A stretch of 64,000 nucleotides of DNA, taken from contig JAAONU010000011.1 of NCBI GenBank assembly GCA_012932295.1, positions 16,328,136 through 16,392,135 of the forward strand, written 5' to 3'. This stretch comes from Cyclina sinensis (Eukaryota > Mollusca > Bivalvia > Venerida > Veneridae). Positions within the stretch are counted from its first letter, which is position 1. Each line of letters begins with the position of its first letter. Made by a program: the position numbers and the translations under genes. Below, piece after piece: positions 44,303-56,415 of the stretch. The notes below the pieces were generated by a model that saw nothing but the letters and a program-made list of their open reading frames with translations, did not search any database and was not told the origin of the DNA.

Positions 44303-45010
44303 ATATTGTGCTGGAAAACGGAAATGTGCGAAATGATAGGGTTTAAAGAAAATGAAACATTCCTCTAACACTATGTAAGAAATCGTTCAACTTGGAATTC
44401 TGTTTTCAGTGGTGTCATGAAAAACAATTTTGTTCCATATCAAAACTGCTTGCGGTATTGCAATATTTTTATCATCTGTGTTATTGTGTTAGTAAATTAA
44501 AGTATCTTGTCATAATGAATTTACTTTTGTGTCAATGTAGGCTATCGTTTTAAAATGTTGTACTTTTCACTCTTATCGAAAGTCAGCGAAAATACTGGAC
44601 TGTAAACTGTTTCTTACCTTGTCGGTGAGCATTTTATGGAGTTTTTTACAGACAAAAATGTATCATACTTGACGATAGTCCAACAAATCAGACTTGTCGA
44701 AGAGACATCGAGGAAATTTTTGATATCACCTTTTAGAGAAACAATCTCTATACACGTTACCAAAATATTATTTTTCAATGAACAACTTAAGCAACGCTTA
44801 TTGATTATAAAGTAGACCATTTCTGAAAAGCTGGAATCACAGACGCTTGGATGTAGAGCGGTTCTTGGTACAACGTGCATCTTGTACCATTTTGTTTCAC
44901 CCTTTTCACAATCTGTGACCTCTAGAGTCCATAAAAAATATGTTTAGCCCATCAAACGGCTCTTTAAAAAATGTTCATTTTTCACGATATGGCTATTATA
45001 ACACATAATA
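44303..45010. other. Downstream of TIR ORF, no gene recognised
   Basis: This is probably the 3' UTR and intergenic sequence of the receptor gene. AT-rich stretches are present. No coding frame with similarity was found on either strand. Confidence 0.4.
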
Positions 45011-46750
45011 AACTAGAACTGTCGCTGAATGCGATTCATACCCCCACCAATGTCCTTGACAGAAGACGACATGGAAAGGTGGTTAAGGGAATAACTTTAG
45101 TGGCACAAATACATATACATAAAAAGAAATTATCTCTGGTGTAAAAAACAAACAAATTGTACAGGTAATAGTATAAATATATATTGTCAAATCATGTTCG
45201 AAACAGTTACAAATAACCTTTCATTTTCGTGAATATCTGTTCTAGTTTCAGAAACATTTAAGTATTAATGGTTATATCAGAACATTTTCTAAGCCTAAAA
45301 GGGGCATAACTTGTGTCATTATTCAATGGAATTGTAGAATTTTCGTCATCTGAGCTTGCTTGTAACCATTCATATAAATTTTAAGTTTCAAGTAAATATC
45401 TGTTCTGGTTTAAGAAATATTATAGTAAATAAATTTAAAGACATAAAAATGGACTTAACTATATCAAAATACAGTACAAAGTTATCCCCCCCCCACTTTT
45501 TTTAGTTATGAAACTTGACCTGCAATCTTACTTGCGACACTTCGTATAGGTTTGAAGTTTCAAATGATTATTTGTTCTAGTTTTAGAAATATTCAAGTAC
45601 ATGTTAAAATTTCAGAACATTTTCTAAGTCAATTTTTGACCTTCAAGTGTGGCCTTGACCTTAAGCTGGCACAAGGGCAATATGGGTTCTGCACATTGCC
45701 CAGTTGGGGTGGACAATTGAGTCAAGTTTGAAGAAAATCCTTCCATTAGTATAGGATTTATAGAGCGGACACGACATATTGTCTAGTATTGATTGTAAGT
45801 AAATTAAAAGGGCATAACTTTGTCAAAATGCAATACAGAGTTATGAAACTTGACCTGCATATCTAACTTGTGATACCTCATATATCTTTTAAGTTTCAAG
45901 CAAATACCTGTGCTAGTTTCAGAAATATTCAAGTACATGTTAAAATTTAAGAACATTTTCTAAGTCAATTTTGACCTTCAAGTGTGACCTTGACCTTAAG
46001 CCGGCACAAAGGTAACATGGGTTCTGCACATAACCTTGTTGAGTTGAACATTTGAGTAAAGTTTGAAGAAAATTCTTCCATTAGTATAGGATTTATAGAG
46101 CGGACACGACATATTGTCTAATATTTGATTGTATGTAAATTTGAAGACTTAAAAAGGGGCATAACTTTGTCAAAATGCAATACAGAGTTATGAAACTTGA
46201 CCTGCATATCCTAATTGTGACACTTCATATATATTTAAAGTTTCAAGCAAATACGTTTTCTAGTTTCAGAAATATTCAAATACATGTTAAAATTTAAGAA
46301 TATTTTCTAAGTCAATTTTTGACCTTCAAGTGTGACCTTGACCTTAAGCCGGCAAAAGGGTAACATGGGTTCTGCACATCCCCTTGTTGGGGTGAACATT
46401 TGAGCCAAGATTAAAGAAAATCTTTCAATTAGTGTAGGACTTACAGAGCGGACACGACATAATGTCTAATATTTGATTGTTTGATATTTGACCTTCAATT
46501 GTGACCTTGACCTTGAGCTGACACATGGGCAACATTGGTTCTGCACATCCCCTTGTTGAGGTGAACATTTCAGATTAGTTTGAAAAAAATCCTTCAGTTG
46601 GTATAGGATTTATAGAGCGGACACGACAATGGAGATGGACGGACGGACCGACCGACCGACCGACCGATGGACACGACAAAGCGAATCCATTTTAGCCCCC
46701 CCCCCCCCCCCCCCCCCCCCCCAACATTTTATGGTGGAGGTATAATAAAG
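45011..46750. repeat. Pearl-like element, copy A (with poly-C hairpin end)
   Basis: The element begins AACTAGAACTGTCGCTGAAT. Several ~300-bp units containing TTCAAGTGTGACCTTGACCT and GGGTTCTGCACATNNCCTTG follow. The end is GGACGGACGGACCGACCGAC, a run of about 27 C and TGGAGGTATAATAAA. A second copy with the same start and end lies at 48411-49895. Nothing inside codes for a recognisable protein. The layout is that of bivalve pearl/Helitron-like non-autonomous repeats. Confidence 0.8.
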
Positions 46751-46998
46751 AAGTTATTGCTAATGTTAAAGTTTTTGGAAAATTGGATCTTCAAGGTAAA
46801 GGACATTCAGGGGTCAAGGTCAAATAAATATAGGTCAGTGGAAAGGTCCTGTCCTAAGGGGTGTTGTGTCCAAGTATGAAGTAAATCCATTTACTAATAA
46901 GAAAGTTATTGCCAATGTTAAAGTTTTCGGATGGACTGACGGACTGACTGACTGACGTACTGACTGACTGACTGACTGACGGACGGACGGACGGACGG

Positions 46999-47030
<32 letters not shown>

Positions 47031-47075
47031 ACGGACAGTTCAAAAACTATATGCCTCCCTTCGGGGGCATAACAA
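46751..47075. repeat. Second terminal module with (ACTG/ACGG)n microsatellite
   Basis: This stretch carries a long alternating run of GACTGACTGACT and GGACGGACGGAC (about 46930-47037). It is followed by a hairpin ending, CCTCCCTTCGGGGGCATAA. It looks like the 3' end of another pearl-like element abutting copy A. Confidence 0.7.
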
Positions 47076-47490
47076 TGAAGGTAAGGTATGATGGGGATAA
47101 CTCCGACCCTCTCATACCGATTACGGGGTGAATAAACGGGGTTACCCAGTTGGGGTCTCAAAAAAAAAAAATCATTCGAATGCCAAAATTTCACACCATA
47201 ATCCCAATTAGTCCCTAATGATCTTGATCTTGATCTACTTAACTCAATTGCAATATATTGTCCCCTTGACCTACTGACCCAAACATCAAGAGTTATTTTA
47301 CATTAACCATTTGAATACAATAAAAATGCTGGCCTAGTGCAACACTAAGATAATACTTTATTTATATTGTACATTTGCAGTAGATAACTGAAAAGACTGT
47401 TAAATAAGCATTTTTTCTTCACACCATGCTATTTTTTAATTTAGAACTCAATTTTCTTTTAGTAGTCAAAGCAACAAATCAAAATCATAC

Positions 47491-47910
47491 CAGTTCTGTG
47501 ATAATGGTAGGCCACATGGATGTCAGATGCTGTGGTGATACTCGTAACATGAGAACACGGAAACACAGGAACACCTGGGCCATCACAGAAGGTGCTTGCG
47601 GTATGCGTAAACTCTCTGCTAGCTTCTCTGAAATCAAGGAATGTTTCTATTACAAGGACAGAAGTTCAACAGAAAGGCTGATGAATTTACTGGCTTATAA
47701 AAATTACCTGCCAACATTTTATTTCAGGGGTGTCAAAGAAAGTTAATGATAATTTACCTTGTATTTCTGGAATGGATTTCTGGTACTGGTCCGCCTCGCT
47801 ACAAAACACCGTGAAAGCCAGTCTTTTCAGCATGCCAGCCTTCTGGTCTATCTCTTGTTCCTTGTTGCTGAACAAATTCAGGTAACCAGTCTGTGCCATT
47901 GATACCCTTG
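47491..47910 (-). CDS. DOP1: DOP1 (DOPEY) family, two internal exons only
   Basis: DOP1 proteins are very large peripheral proteins of the Golgi and endosome membrane, working with MON2 in trafficking. Two adjacent exons are visible on the minus strand. Exon a (47758-47910) encodes RVSMAQTGYLNLFSNKEQEI and MLKRLAFTVFCSEADQYQKS. Exon b (47491-47627) encodes LAESLRIPQAPSVMAQVFL and RVSPQHLTSMWPTIITEL. The junction codon joins as ...EIQ|EKLAESL, both splice borders are AG/GT, and neither exon has a stop. The strings match the conserved C-terminal part of DOP1. No other exon of this gene of over 2000 residues was found on either side, where pearl-like repeats take over. It may be a duplicated fragment, or part of a gene with very long introns. 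Confidence 0.78.
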
Positions 47911-48405
47911 CTGCAATTTAACATTTTTGATAATTAGGAAACCAGTCCTTGCAACAATATTCTGTACAGCTAATTCAGGGAAGAAGACTGCTCCAACTCT
48001 AACAATGTTGCAATATAAATTCTATATCATTCAAGGAACCAGTTTGTGTGATTGGTATCTTTGCACCAGTCTTTGGAAAAATATTTTGCATTGCTAGTTC
48101 AAGGAACCCCGCTAGTACCCTTGCTGTAATAAAAATTCTACATATTTCACATAACCAGCCTGTGTTAATGGTATTCTAGCTGCAATATGATTTCTGCTAT
48201 ATAATGCAAGGAACCAGTCTGTGCTAACGGGATCTATGCTGAGATAATTTTTGTTATATAATGCAGGAAACCAGTCAGTGCTAGTAGTATCCTTACTGGA
48301 ATATTTTTTTCCTAAATGATTTAGTGAATAAACATGTGACACTGTTATTCTTGTTACTGTATTCTGTATTTCCGATTCAGAGAACAAGTCTCCATATAAG
48401 ACCGA
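47873..48405. repeat. Degenerate ~57-bp tandem array running out of the DOP1 exon acceptor
   Basis: Units beginning AAGGAACCAGTCTGTGCTAA or close variants recur about eight times (for example near 48142, 48207, 48265 and 48320). The first unit is the 5' end of DOP1 exon a together with its splice acceptor (GGTAACCAGTCTGTGCCATT). The array extends into the intron and stops at pearl-like copy B. Spacing of the best-preserved units is 57-60 bp. Confidence 0.7.
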
Positions 48406-48410
48406 ATCAA

Positions 48411-49844
48411 ACTAGAACTATCGCTGAATGCGATTCATACCCCCACCAATGTCCTTGACAGAAGACGACATGGAAAGGTGGTTAAGGGAATAACTTTAGT
48501 GGCACAAATACATATACATAAAAAGAAATTATCTCTGGTGAAAAAAAACAAACAAATTGTACAGGTAATAGTATAAATATATATTGTCAAATCATGTTCG
48601 AAACAGTTACAAATAACCTTTCATTTTCCCAATGTACTAAAACAAACAAAAGCAGTAAAGTTAAGAAAATAGCATAATTATGTCAAAATGTAATTAAGAG
48701 TGGCAAACTTTGCATACTGAGCTTACTTGTTGTAGTTTTAGAAATATTCAAGTACATGTTAAAATTTCAGAACATTTTCTAAGTCAATTTTTGACCTTCA
48801 AGTGTGGCCTTGACCTTAAGCTGGCACAAGGGTAATATGGGTTCTGCACATTGCCCAGTTGGGGTGGACAATTGAGTCAAGTTTGAAGAAAATCCTTCCA
48901 TTAGTATAGGATTTATAGAGCGGACACGACATATTGTCTAGTATTGATTGTAAGTAAATTAAAAGACTTAAAAGGGGGCATAACTTTGTCAAAATGCAAT
49001 ACAGAGTTATGAAACTTGACCTGCATATCTTACTTGTGATACCTCATATATCTTTTAAGTTTTAAGCAAATACCTGTGCTAGTTTCAGAAATATTCAAGT
49101 ACATGTTAAAATTAAAGAACATTTTCTAAGTCAATTTTGACCTTCAAACGTGACCTTGACCTTAAGCTGGCACAAAGGTAACATGGGTTCTGCACATAAC
49201 TTTGTTGAGTTGAACATTTGAGTAAAGTTTGAAGAAAATTCTTCCATTAGTATAGGATTTATAGAGCAGACACGGCATATTGTCTAATATTTGATTGTAT
49301 GTAAATTTGAAGACTTAAAAGGGGCATAACTTTGTCAAAATGCAATAGAGTTATGAAACTTGACCTACATATCGTAATTGTAACACTTTATATATATTTT
49401 AAGTTTCAAGCAAATACGTTTTCTAGTTTCAGAAATATTCAAATACATGTTAAAATTTAAGAATATTTTCTAAGTCAATTTTTTTCCTTCAAGTGTGACC
49501 TTGACCTTAAGCCGGCAAAAGGGTAACATGGGTTCTGCACATCACCTTGTTGGGGTGAACATTTGAGCCAAGATTAAAGAAAATCTTTCAATTAGTGTAG
49601 GACTTACAGAGCGGACACGACATAATGTCTAATATTTGCTTGTTTGATATTTGACCTTCAATTGTGACCTTGAACTTGAGCTGACACATGGGCAACATGG
49701 GTTCTGCACATCCCCTTGTTGAGGTGAACATTTCAGCTAAGTTTGAAGAAAATCCTTCAATTGGTATAGGATTTATAGAGCGGACACGATAATGGAGACG
49801 GACCGACCGACCGACCGACGCGACAAAGCGAATCCATTTTAGCC

Positions 49845-49876
<32 letters not shown>

Positions 49877-49895
49877 TTTTGTGGTGGGAATATAA
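48411..49895. repeat. Pearl-like element, copy B
   Basis: Copy B has the same start (ACTAGAACTATCGCTGAATG), internal units and end as copy A: GACCGACCGACCGACC, a run of about 19 C, a (CA)n stretch and TATAATAAA. It lacks some internal stretches of copy A. It lies in the same orientation as copy A, on the other side of the DOP1 exons. Confidence 0.8.
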
Positions 49896-50339
49896 TAAAT
49901 CACAAACACACTTTAGGGCAACAGGTTTTTATTCTAAATTTTTTAAATACAGTAGTAATTAAATGGTTCTTTCAATGTTTAGTAGAAACCAAAGATTGAT
50001 TTATATTTTAACCAAAAAAACAAAATAAAAATCGACCAAAACCGCCGGCAATGTTGCTGCTTAATTTTCCGTGCACAAAAATGACAGTTAAAATTAGACG
50101 TACGGTTTGAAGATAATAAACAAATGTCTATAAAATGGGTCATACCGTAAACGCCAATTTAATTAGGCTAGCTTGACGGCATACAAATTTATGCATTTTA
50201 TTGCCCGTTAACGTATTGAATGTCAAAATACTAGTATTTTTGCTCGAAATGAAAATAATAATTTGAAAGGATAGTTTGAGATTCTGACAAATGGATTGAA
50301 TTAGTAGCAACACTTGAAGAAAAACGTGATGTTTTTGAT
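49896..50339. other. Intergenic, nothing recognised
   Basis: The AT-rich sequence between pearl-like copy B and the LINE has no recognisable gene. It could include the decayed 5' part of the LINE. Confidence 0.3.
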
Positions 50340-53300
50340 ACTTAGACAAATCAAATTGTCAATGATATAGGCGATTTTGACTCGAATATAAGATATTTTA
50401 CTGAAACAATTTATGAAAACTCTTTTAAGATATTTGGCAAGTCCATACAGGTTAAACCAAAAAGTAACAGAAAGAAAAATTAGTGGTTTAACGATGAATG
50501 TAGACGGGCTAAAAATATCTTTTCAAATAGCAAAAGGGAACTTAAGAGATTGAGAACTGATGAAAATATTATTAAATCTTTATAAGACCGAAAATATTAT
50601 TGTAGCGTAAAACGGAGAGCTAAATATATGTTTTATGCTAAAGAAAAACGAGATTTGTCTGATCTTAGTCGTAACTCACCGAAACAGGTTTGGAAGAAAG
50701 TAAATATGTTATGTTGTTCATCCGGATGTTGATATTTCTGTTTTTGAAAAACATGTTGCTGAAATTCTAAATATACCTGCCGAAAGAAGCTTTGTTTCGA
50801 ATCATGCATATGCATCCAACGAGTTTGTAAATATTGATTTTTAGACAGGCCTTTTGATGAGCAAGAAGTAAGCAAAGCGATTTCGTCTTTGTCTAGAAAC
50901 AAAGCTGCAGGATGTGATAAAATTGTAGCAAACGTTTTTCTTGATGCCAAACAGTTCATAACACCGTATCTCGTTAAGATTTTTAACAAAATTTATGAAG
51001 ATGGTATATATCCCGTTTCATGGACAAAGGGAATTATAGTTCCAATACACAAAAAAAGGTGATAAAGCAGACCCCTCTAATTATAGAAGAATTTCCTTAA
51101 TAAGTACGATGGCTATGATTTTTTCATTTATATTAAAAAACAGGCTAGATAAATGGTGTAAGAATCAAAATGGATTTACTGATGTTCAGTTTGGTTTCCG
51201 ATGTAATAGGAGTACTTCTGATGGTGTTTTTATCCAACATAATATTATTCAAAAAATCATTTCCTTGAATAAAACTTTGTTTTGTGCCTTTGTAGAGTAC
51301 GAAAAGGCGTTTGATACAATTGAGAGAGATGCATAGTGGTTTAAATTACTTGAACATAGGCGTCAGCAGCAAAATGGTGAAAATGATTTGGTCGATATAT
51401 AAACATGTTTCTGCATGTGTAAAGGTTTTTTCTAATGTTTCTGATTTTTTTAGCTTTTCATGGGCTTTAAACAAGGGGAGCCACTCTCGTCTCTACTTTT
51501 TATACTTTTCGTTAATGATGTTACAGCAAACTTAGACTTTAACTCTTTAACTGAACAAGCCTTACACTAGCTCGCAATTTATTTGTTGTTATTTGCTGAC
51601 GATATGACTTTATTTACTACCGATCAAAATAGCCTCCAGACACAACTTGATAACCTCTTTGTTTACTCCATTAAATCGGGACTAAAAATTGATATAAATA
51701 AAACAAAAATATGCATTTTTAGGAAAAGAAGACAAAATGTAAATTACAAATGGCACATTAATAATACACTGGTTGTCAGGCACGGATTTACCGGGGGTAG
51801 GGTTATGGGACCCAAGCCCCCCTCCCCCCGCCCCCACCTGGCCCGTTTTTGTAAAAAAGAAAATAAAAGGGCTCATTTTTAAAGACTCTAAAACATGTTT
51901 TCAGCACTCTTCACCTCTGAACAGAAAATCAGCCTTTCAATTTACAACGGTCATGCAATATTGCGTAAAAACGATAACGAACTAGCCCTTTAACAATGTA
52001 CCGTATATTATCCGAGAGTTCTCCAGACTGATCATGATATATAGTTTTCAAACGTCTATTAACCTTGACGTATTTAATAAAGTTGTTAAATGAGCGTCTG
52101 CTGACCATGATCAGTTGCCTGATGATATTGTGATAACATTGTTATTTGTTATGCCAATTAATTTATTGATAAATTATTTGTTTCAGATAAAATATAAAAT
52201 AAAAAAGTTAAAACTTGTCACACCGTATTTTGTTTTTGCTTTAGTTGAACATTTCAAAGAATACCAGTATATTTCTTTAAAATTCTTACACAAATTTGAT
52301 TATATTTTTATGCCGAAAATGCACCAAAATGAGCCATTTACTCCACCGTTTTAGAAAATTTTCTTTGGGGGAGGCCCCAAAACCTCTCCCTCCTACGGAA
52401 GGGGGTCACCACCTTCCGTACCTTCCCCCAAGCCCCAGCCCCCCACCCCCAGTCAGATATTTCTGGATCCAACGCTGGGTTGAAATTATTCACTCATTTT
52501 GTTATCTTGGTGTAAAATTTTATCAGAACGGCTCCTTATCTGAAGGTATAAAAGCATTATCTGACCAAGCGCTTAAAGCTGTTAATGGTCTATACTCTCT
52601 CTTTACAAGATTAAAATTTGATGTCAAGACTAAGCTGATTCTCCAGTGTTTGATCGTTTGGTGGAACCAATCCTTCTTTATTGTTTAGAGGTATGGGGTG
52701 TATATTAGTGCAGTAGAAAGAATACATGTAAAAATTTTGTAAAAGAATATTAGGTGTAAAAATGCAAACCCCGAATATGGCAGTATTGGGCGAACTTGGA
52801 AGGTTTCCGCTCTCGTTATTGTGCAAAGAGATAGTACGTGAATATTGGTTGAAACTTGTGAATAACCCTGCATCTATTATGACTTATACATTCTTGGACC
52901 AGAGTAACAAAATGAACTCAGACAGATTAAGTCTTGGGCGAAGCATGTTTAATCACTTTTAGAACAGCTAGGTTTTGGATATCTTTGGAACTATGCGGAG
53001 CCCAATATCAACTATTTTCTAATTTTTACAGAATAGACTAGGAGACCAGTTTGTGCAAGACTGGCATGCAAGTATCACACATATGTCGAAATTAGAATAT
53101 TATTCAAAGTTTAAATTGTCCTTAAAGTTTGAACCATATCTAAACAATATTGATAATGATCATTTAAGAAAATTACTTAGTTGTTTTAGAATGTCTGTGC
53201 ATTGTTTGGCTATTGAAACAGGAAAATATAATGGGTAGCCATAAATCAACGAATATGCCAAAACTGTAACCTCAATGTTGTTGAATCTGAGTATCATGTA

Positions 53301-53596
53301 CTATCAACTTGTCCAAAATATATAAACATACGTAAGAAATATCTGCCTAGAACATCATGGCCTAGCTTAAAAATGTTTGAGAATTTATTGTCATCAGATA
53401 AGAAAAGAATCCAATTATTTTTGTGTAAATATCTCAAAAAAATGTATGCTTTAAGAGTTTAAAAATCATGTTGTATGTATAAAGCTCGCATATTGTGCAA
53501 AACGTTATATATTTGTTATTTACTGTTCATTAGCCAAAGACATATGTATATGTCGATTTTGCTAAATAAACGTTGATGTTGTTGTTGTTGTTGTTA
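50340..53596 (+). mobile_element. Decayed LINE (non-LTR retrotransposon) with (GTT)n tail
   Basis: Broken plus-strand frames give, in order: a region before the RT (WFNDECRRAKNIF, SRNSPKQVWKKV); RT with FGFRCNRSTSDGVF, FCAFVEYEKAFDTIERD and LLLFADDMTLF; a post-RT stretch (IHSFCYLGVKFYQNGSLSEG); and a C-terminal part (MQTPNMAVLGELGRFPL). The 3' end is a (GTT)n tail at about 53578-53596. Several frameshifts and stops make it dead. The endonuclease is missing or unrecognisable, so the 5' end is truncated near 50340. The clade was not assigned. Confidence 0.85.
51777..52477. mobile_element. 701-bp hAT-like insertion nested in the LINE
   Basis: The LINE reading is interrupted between ...INNTLVV and EIIHSFCYLGV. 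The inserted block starts CAGGCACGGATTTACC and its reversed end starts CAGCGTTGGATCCAGAAA, which are imperfect inverted termini. GGTTGT and GGTTGA flank it as a partly decayed target duplication. The block is rich in C at both sides (CCCCCCTCCCCCCGCCCCC, CCCAGCCCCCCACCCCC) and has no coding frame. Confidence 0.7.
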
Positions 53597-54180
53597 TATT
53601 TCAACAGGATTTCTCTTTTTTAGCTGTCTTCATTACTATTTCTTAGAGTGGGCTCCTTTTATTAGACAAGCTGTGTATGTAGACCTATCTTAAATATTTT
53701 GATGTCGTTTGTCTTAAAAATGAAGAGCTAACAACTTAAAAAGCTTATTTTTCAGTTTTTTTACAAGACATCAGGGTCTTTCAAACAGCAGATTAAAATT
53801 CCAGACCATGCTATTTGAAAGGCTCTGAAGACATTTAGTGCCATTTGTTCTATGTTAATTGGTTGGTCCAAAATTTAACGATAGCTGCTTCCTTTAATTA
53901 CCAAAATGTCTTTTATTTTGTTACATTCGTATCTCTCGAACGTCGAAACGCCTCATATTATAATTGAAACTGTGTGAGTAATCGCTTTATACAAATGCAC
54001 AGTTAGTAGTCAAACACATTAACGTTAAAAAAACAAACAAACTTGGAAATGTGTTACTGGGCAAGTGGCCTCGTTCGCCAATATATTCGTCTCACTGATT
54101 TTTGCATAAATCATTATTTGTTCGAACCTTGCTACATGATACCAGACCAAACAGAAGGAACGTCTAAAACTGTAAATCTG
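53597..54180. other. Intergenic, nothing recognised
   Basis: No gene, inverted repeat or clear tandem repeat was seen between the LINE tail and the 54-kb foldback region. Confidence 0.3.
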
Positions 54181-54184
54181 AAGT

Positions 54185-54870
54185 TGAAATGAGAAATAAA
54201 ATGTGTCGTGTTTTCGCCTCCTATTTGTTGTGTCTTTACATTTTCGCTTTTTCGCATTGTTGCATTTTCGCTTTTTCGCATTTTTGCCTTTTCGCATTGT
54301 TGCATTTTTGCTTTTTCGCATTGTTGTGTTTTCGCTTTTTCACTTCTATGCGTTCTGGTTACGCATGCATTTATCATATCCATACCGTGATTGTTGTTTA
54401 AGTTGTGTAATTGATGTGCACATGCGCTTAAACAACCGGAACGCGAGAATGCAACAATGCGACAATGTGTACACCGGTCAGTAAGACGATTTGAAAGAGA
54501 CACCGGTGTATATACATTGACAATGCGAAAAAGCGAAAATGCAACAATGCGAAAAAGCGAAAATGTAACAATGCAAAAATGCGAAAAAAGCGACAATGCA
54601 ACAATACGAAAACACGAAAGGACGACAAAGTTTGACTTTATCGTATCATTTTGTATTTTTGCATTTTCGCCACAAATAAGCAAAGACATGACAGTTGAAA
54701 TTCGAAAACACGACACATAAAATGTATCGTATTGTTGCCCTTCTTTTGTCGTCCTTTCGCATTTTCGCCTAGAAAAAGCGAAAATGCGAAAACACAAAGA
54801 TACGACAAAGTTTGAATTTGTCGTATCTTTGTGTTTTCGCATTTTCGTGGCGATAAAAACGAACATACGA
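54185..54870. repeat. Foldback region of TTCGCATTTTCGC-like short repeats
   Basis: The left part (54205-54345) is an array of TTTTTCGCATTGTTGCATTT-type units. The middle spacer is about 90 bp. The right part (54440-54625) carries the complementary GCGAAAATGCAACAATGCGA units. A second, nearly perfect hairpin lies at 54779-54848, with GATACGACAAAGTTTGAATT at its centre. Weaker copies (54640-54770) lie between them. The resulting ORFs on both strands are repeat by-products. It may be a foldback mobile element, but no target duplication was found. Confidence 0.75.
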
Positions 54871-54899
54871 TATGGCGTAAATCAGTCCCCATAGTTTTC

Positions 54900-56415
54900 A
54901 GGTAAAGAATAGCATCTCGCTATCTAGCCAAGCCAAGTACAAAGTATCATTCAAAGTCGGCTTGTTCAACTTGTGGTCCATAGGAAAAACTTATTTATCA
55001 AATGATACAGAAAAGAAATATGGTGAATTTCATCTGAAATAAATCATTTACCGTCCTAAATCTAAAACGTTTAACCATATTTTTTTTCTATGGATACATC
55101 GTTATTTAAAGCGAAAAATGTATATTACTGTATTAAATCTAGGACAAATGAATCCCGAATTTCTGTTGGAACTGATATCAAAAATATATCCAAGTTCCTA
55201 TCAAGAATAGAAAGTAGAGTAGAGTAAAACAAAACACTAAAGAATTTATTCATATTTAGATGATGAGAATAGATAACAGTGGCAGAAAATATTCGGGTGA
55301 TCAAATACTGACTGCATGGTGTAATGCTTTTATGACTTTTGGCACATCGGTAGATAGGTGATTTAGTGGTACTTAAATCTGAACTAGAGTAACATACTTG
55401 TCCAAATTAAATTTATCTATTGTAGGTAAATGAGATATAAAGTGTGCAATTGTCATTTAGTCAAACAGATATACTATGTCATGCACTCTTTACAACAACA
55501 GACACATCAACGCCTTCAGGATACTTATCTAAACTGCATTACTGTTCTGTGAGAATGTTTTTGGCCAGTGAAAGTGTAAATTCATACCCATACATCAAAT
55601 GCAATATGAAAATAATATCGAAAGTGTCAGTGACCTAGACTTGGGTACTTGAAAAATTTAACTGGAATTGTAACTGACTGTAATTATTTACAGAATCAAG
55701 TGAAATTGAATTCATTAACGATTAGGTTGCAATTATTTGCAATTCGAGTAAGTGTATTTCAGCAGATTATTTAGTAATTAGTACAATTTTAAATTTCTCA
55801 TCAACTATGTTTATCAACTCTGAAGCAGACATTAAAGTCGTTGAAAACACATAATATAGGAAACAGGTTGTTTATATAAATTTAGTTAAATGTGAATTTG
55901 AAACAGACAAAAATAGATAAATAAGTAAATAAATATATCAGTCAATAAATAAATTAATTAATTGATATTCACGATGAGATTTTTTATTCTTCTCCTTTAA
56001 AATATGAGGTTATTTTAGTTCTGGATTGGTTTCTACTATAATGACTTCAATTAAAACAAAACATGCACATTTCGAAAATTTTGACGCATTTATCATTGCA
56101 TCTGTATTCGATCTCAGGTTCAAAGTCAAGTGATGCAGATCTGAAAATCATAATCCATTTGTTTCCCTTTTGGAAGATAAACTAGCTAGTCACCACTTGA
56201 CCTAGAGTTTGCCCCCGAATTGTAATTTTATTAAAATACATCGTCTTTGAACCCATGCCCGTTAGTGACCTAATTTGTGACCTAAGGAAGTGCAGATTTT
56301 GGAACATGTTCTCATTCTTCATGCTTCAGAGCGTAAACATACACGCCATTCAATCATTCTTTGACACAGATGTTCAGGTGAAACGTAAACAATAATTTGC
56401 TGCTAAAGTGTAACC
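54900..56415. other. Upstream region of ADPGK, no other gene recognised
   Basis: The sequence before the ADPGK start should contain its promoter and 5' UTR. No core promoter element is evident. Short AT-rich runs (about 55905-55970, AAATAAATAAAT-like) are present. No coding similarity was found. Confidence 0.4.

Noticed and set aside
54132..54866. 244-codon minus-strand ORF and several plus-strand ORFs rich in F, A, S, C or K, N, E
   Set aside because: All arise from the short foldback repeats. The amino-acid periodicity follows the DNA words on both strands.
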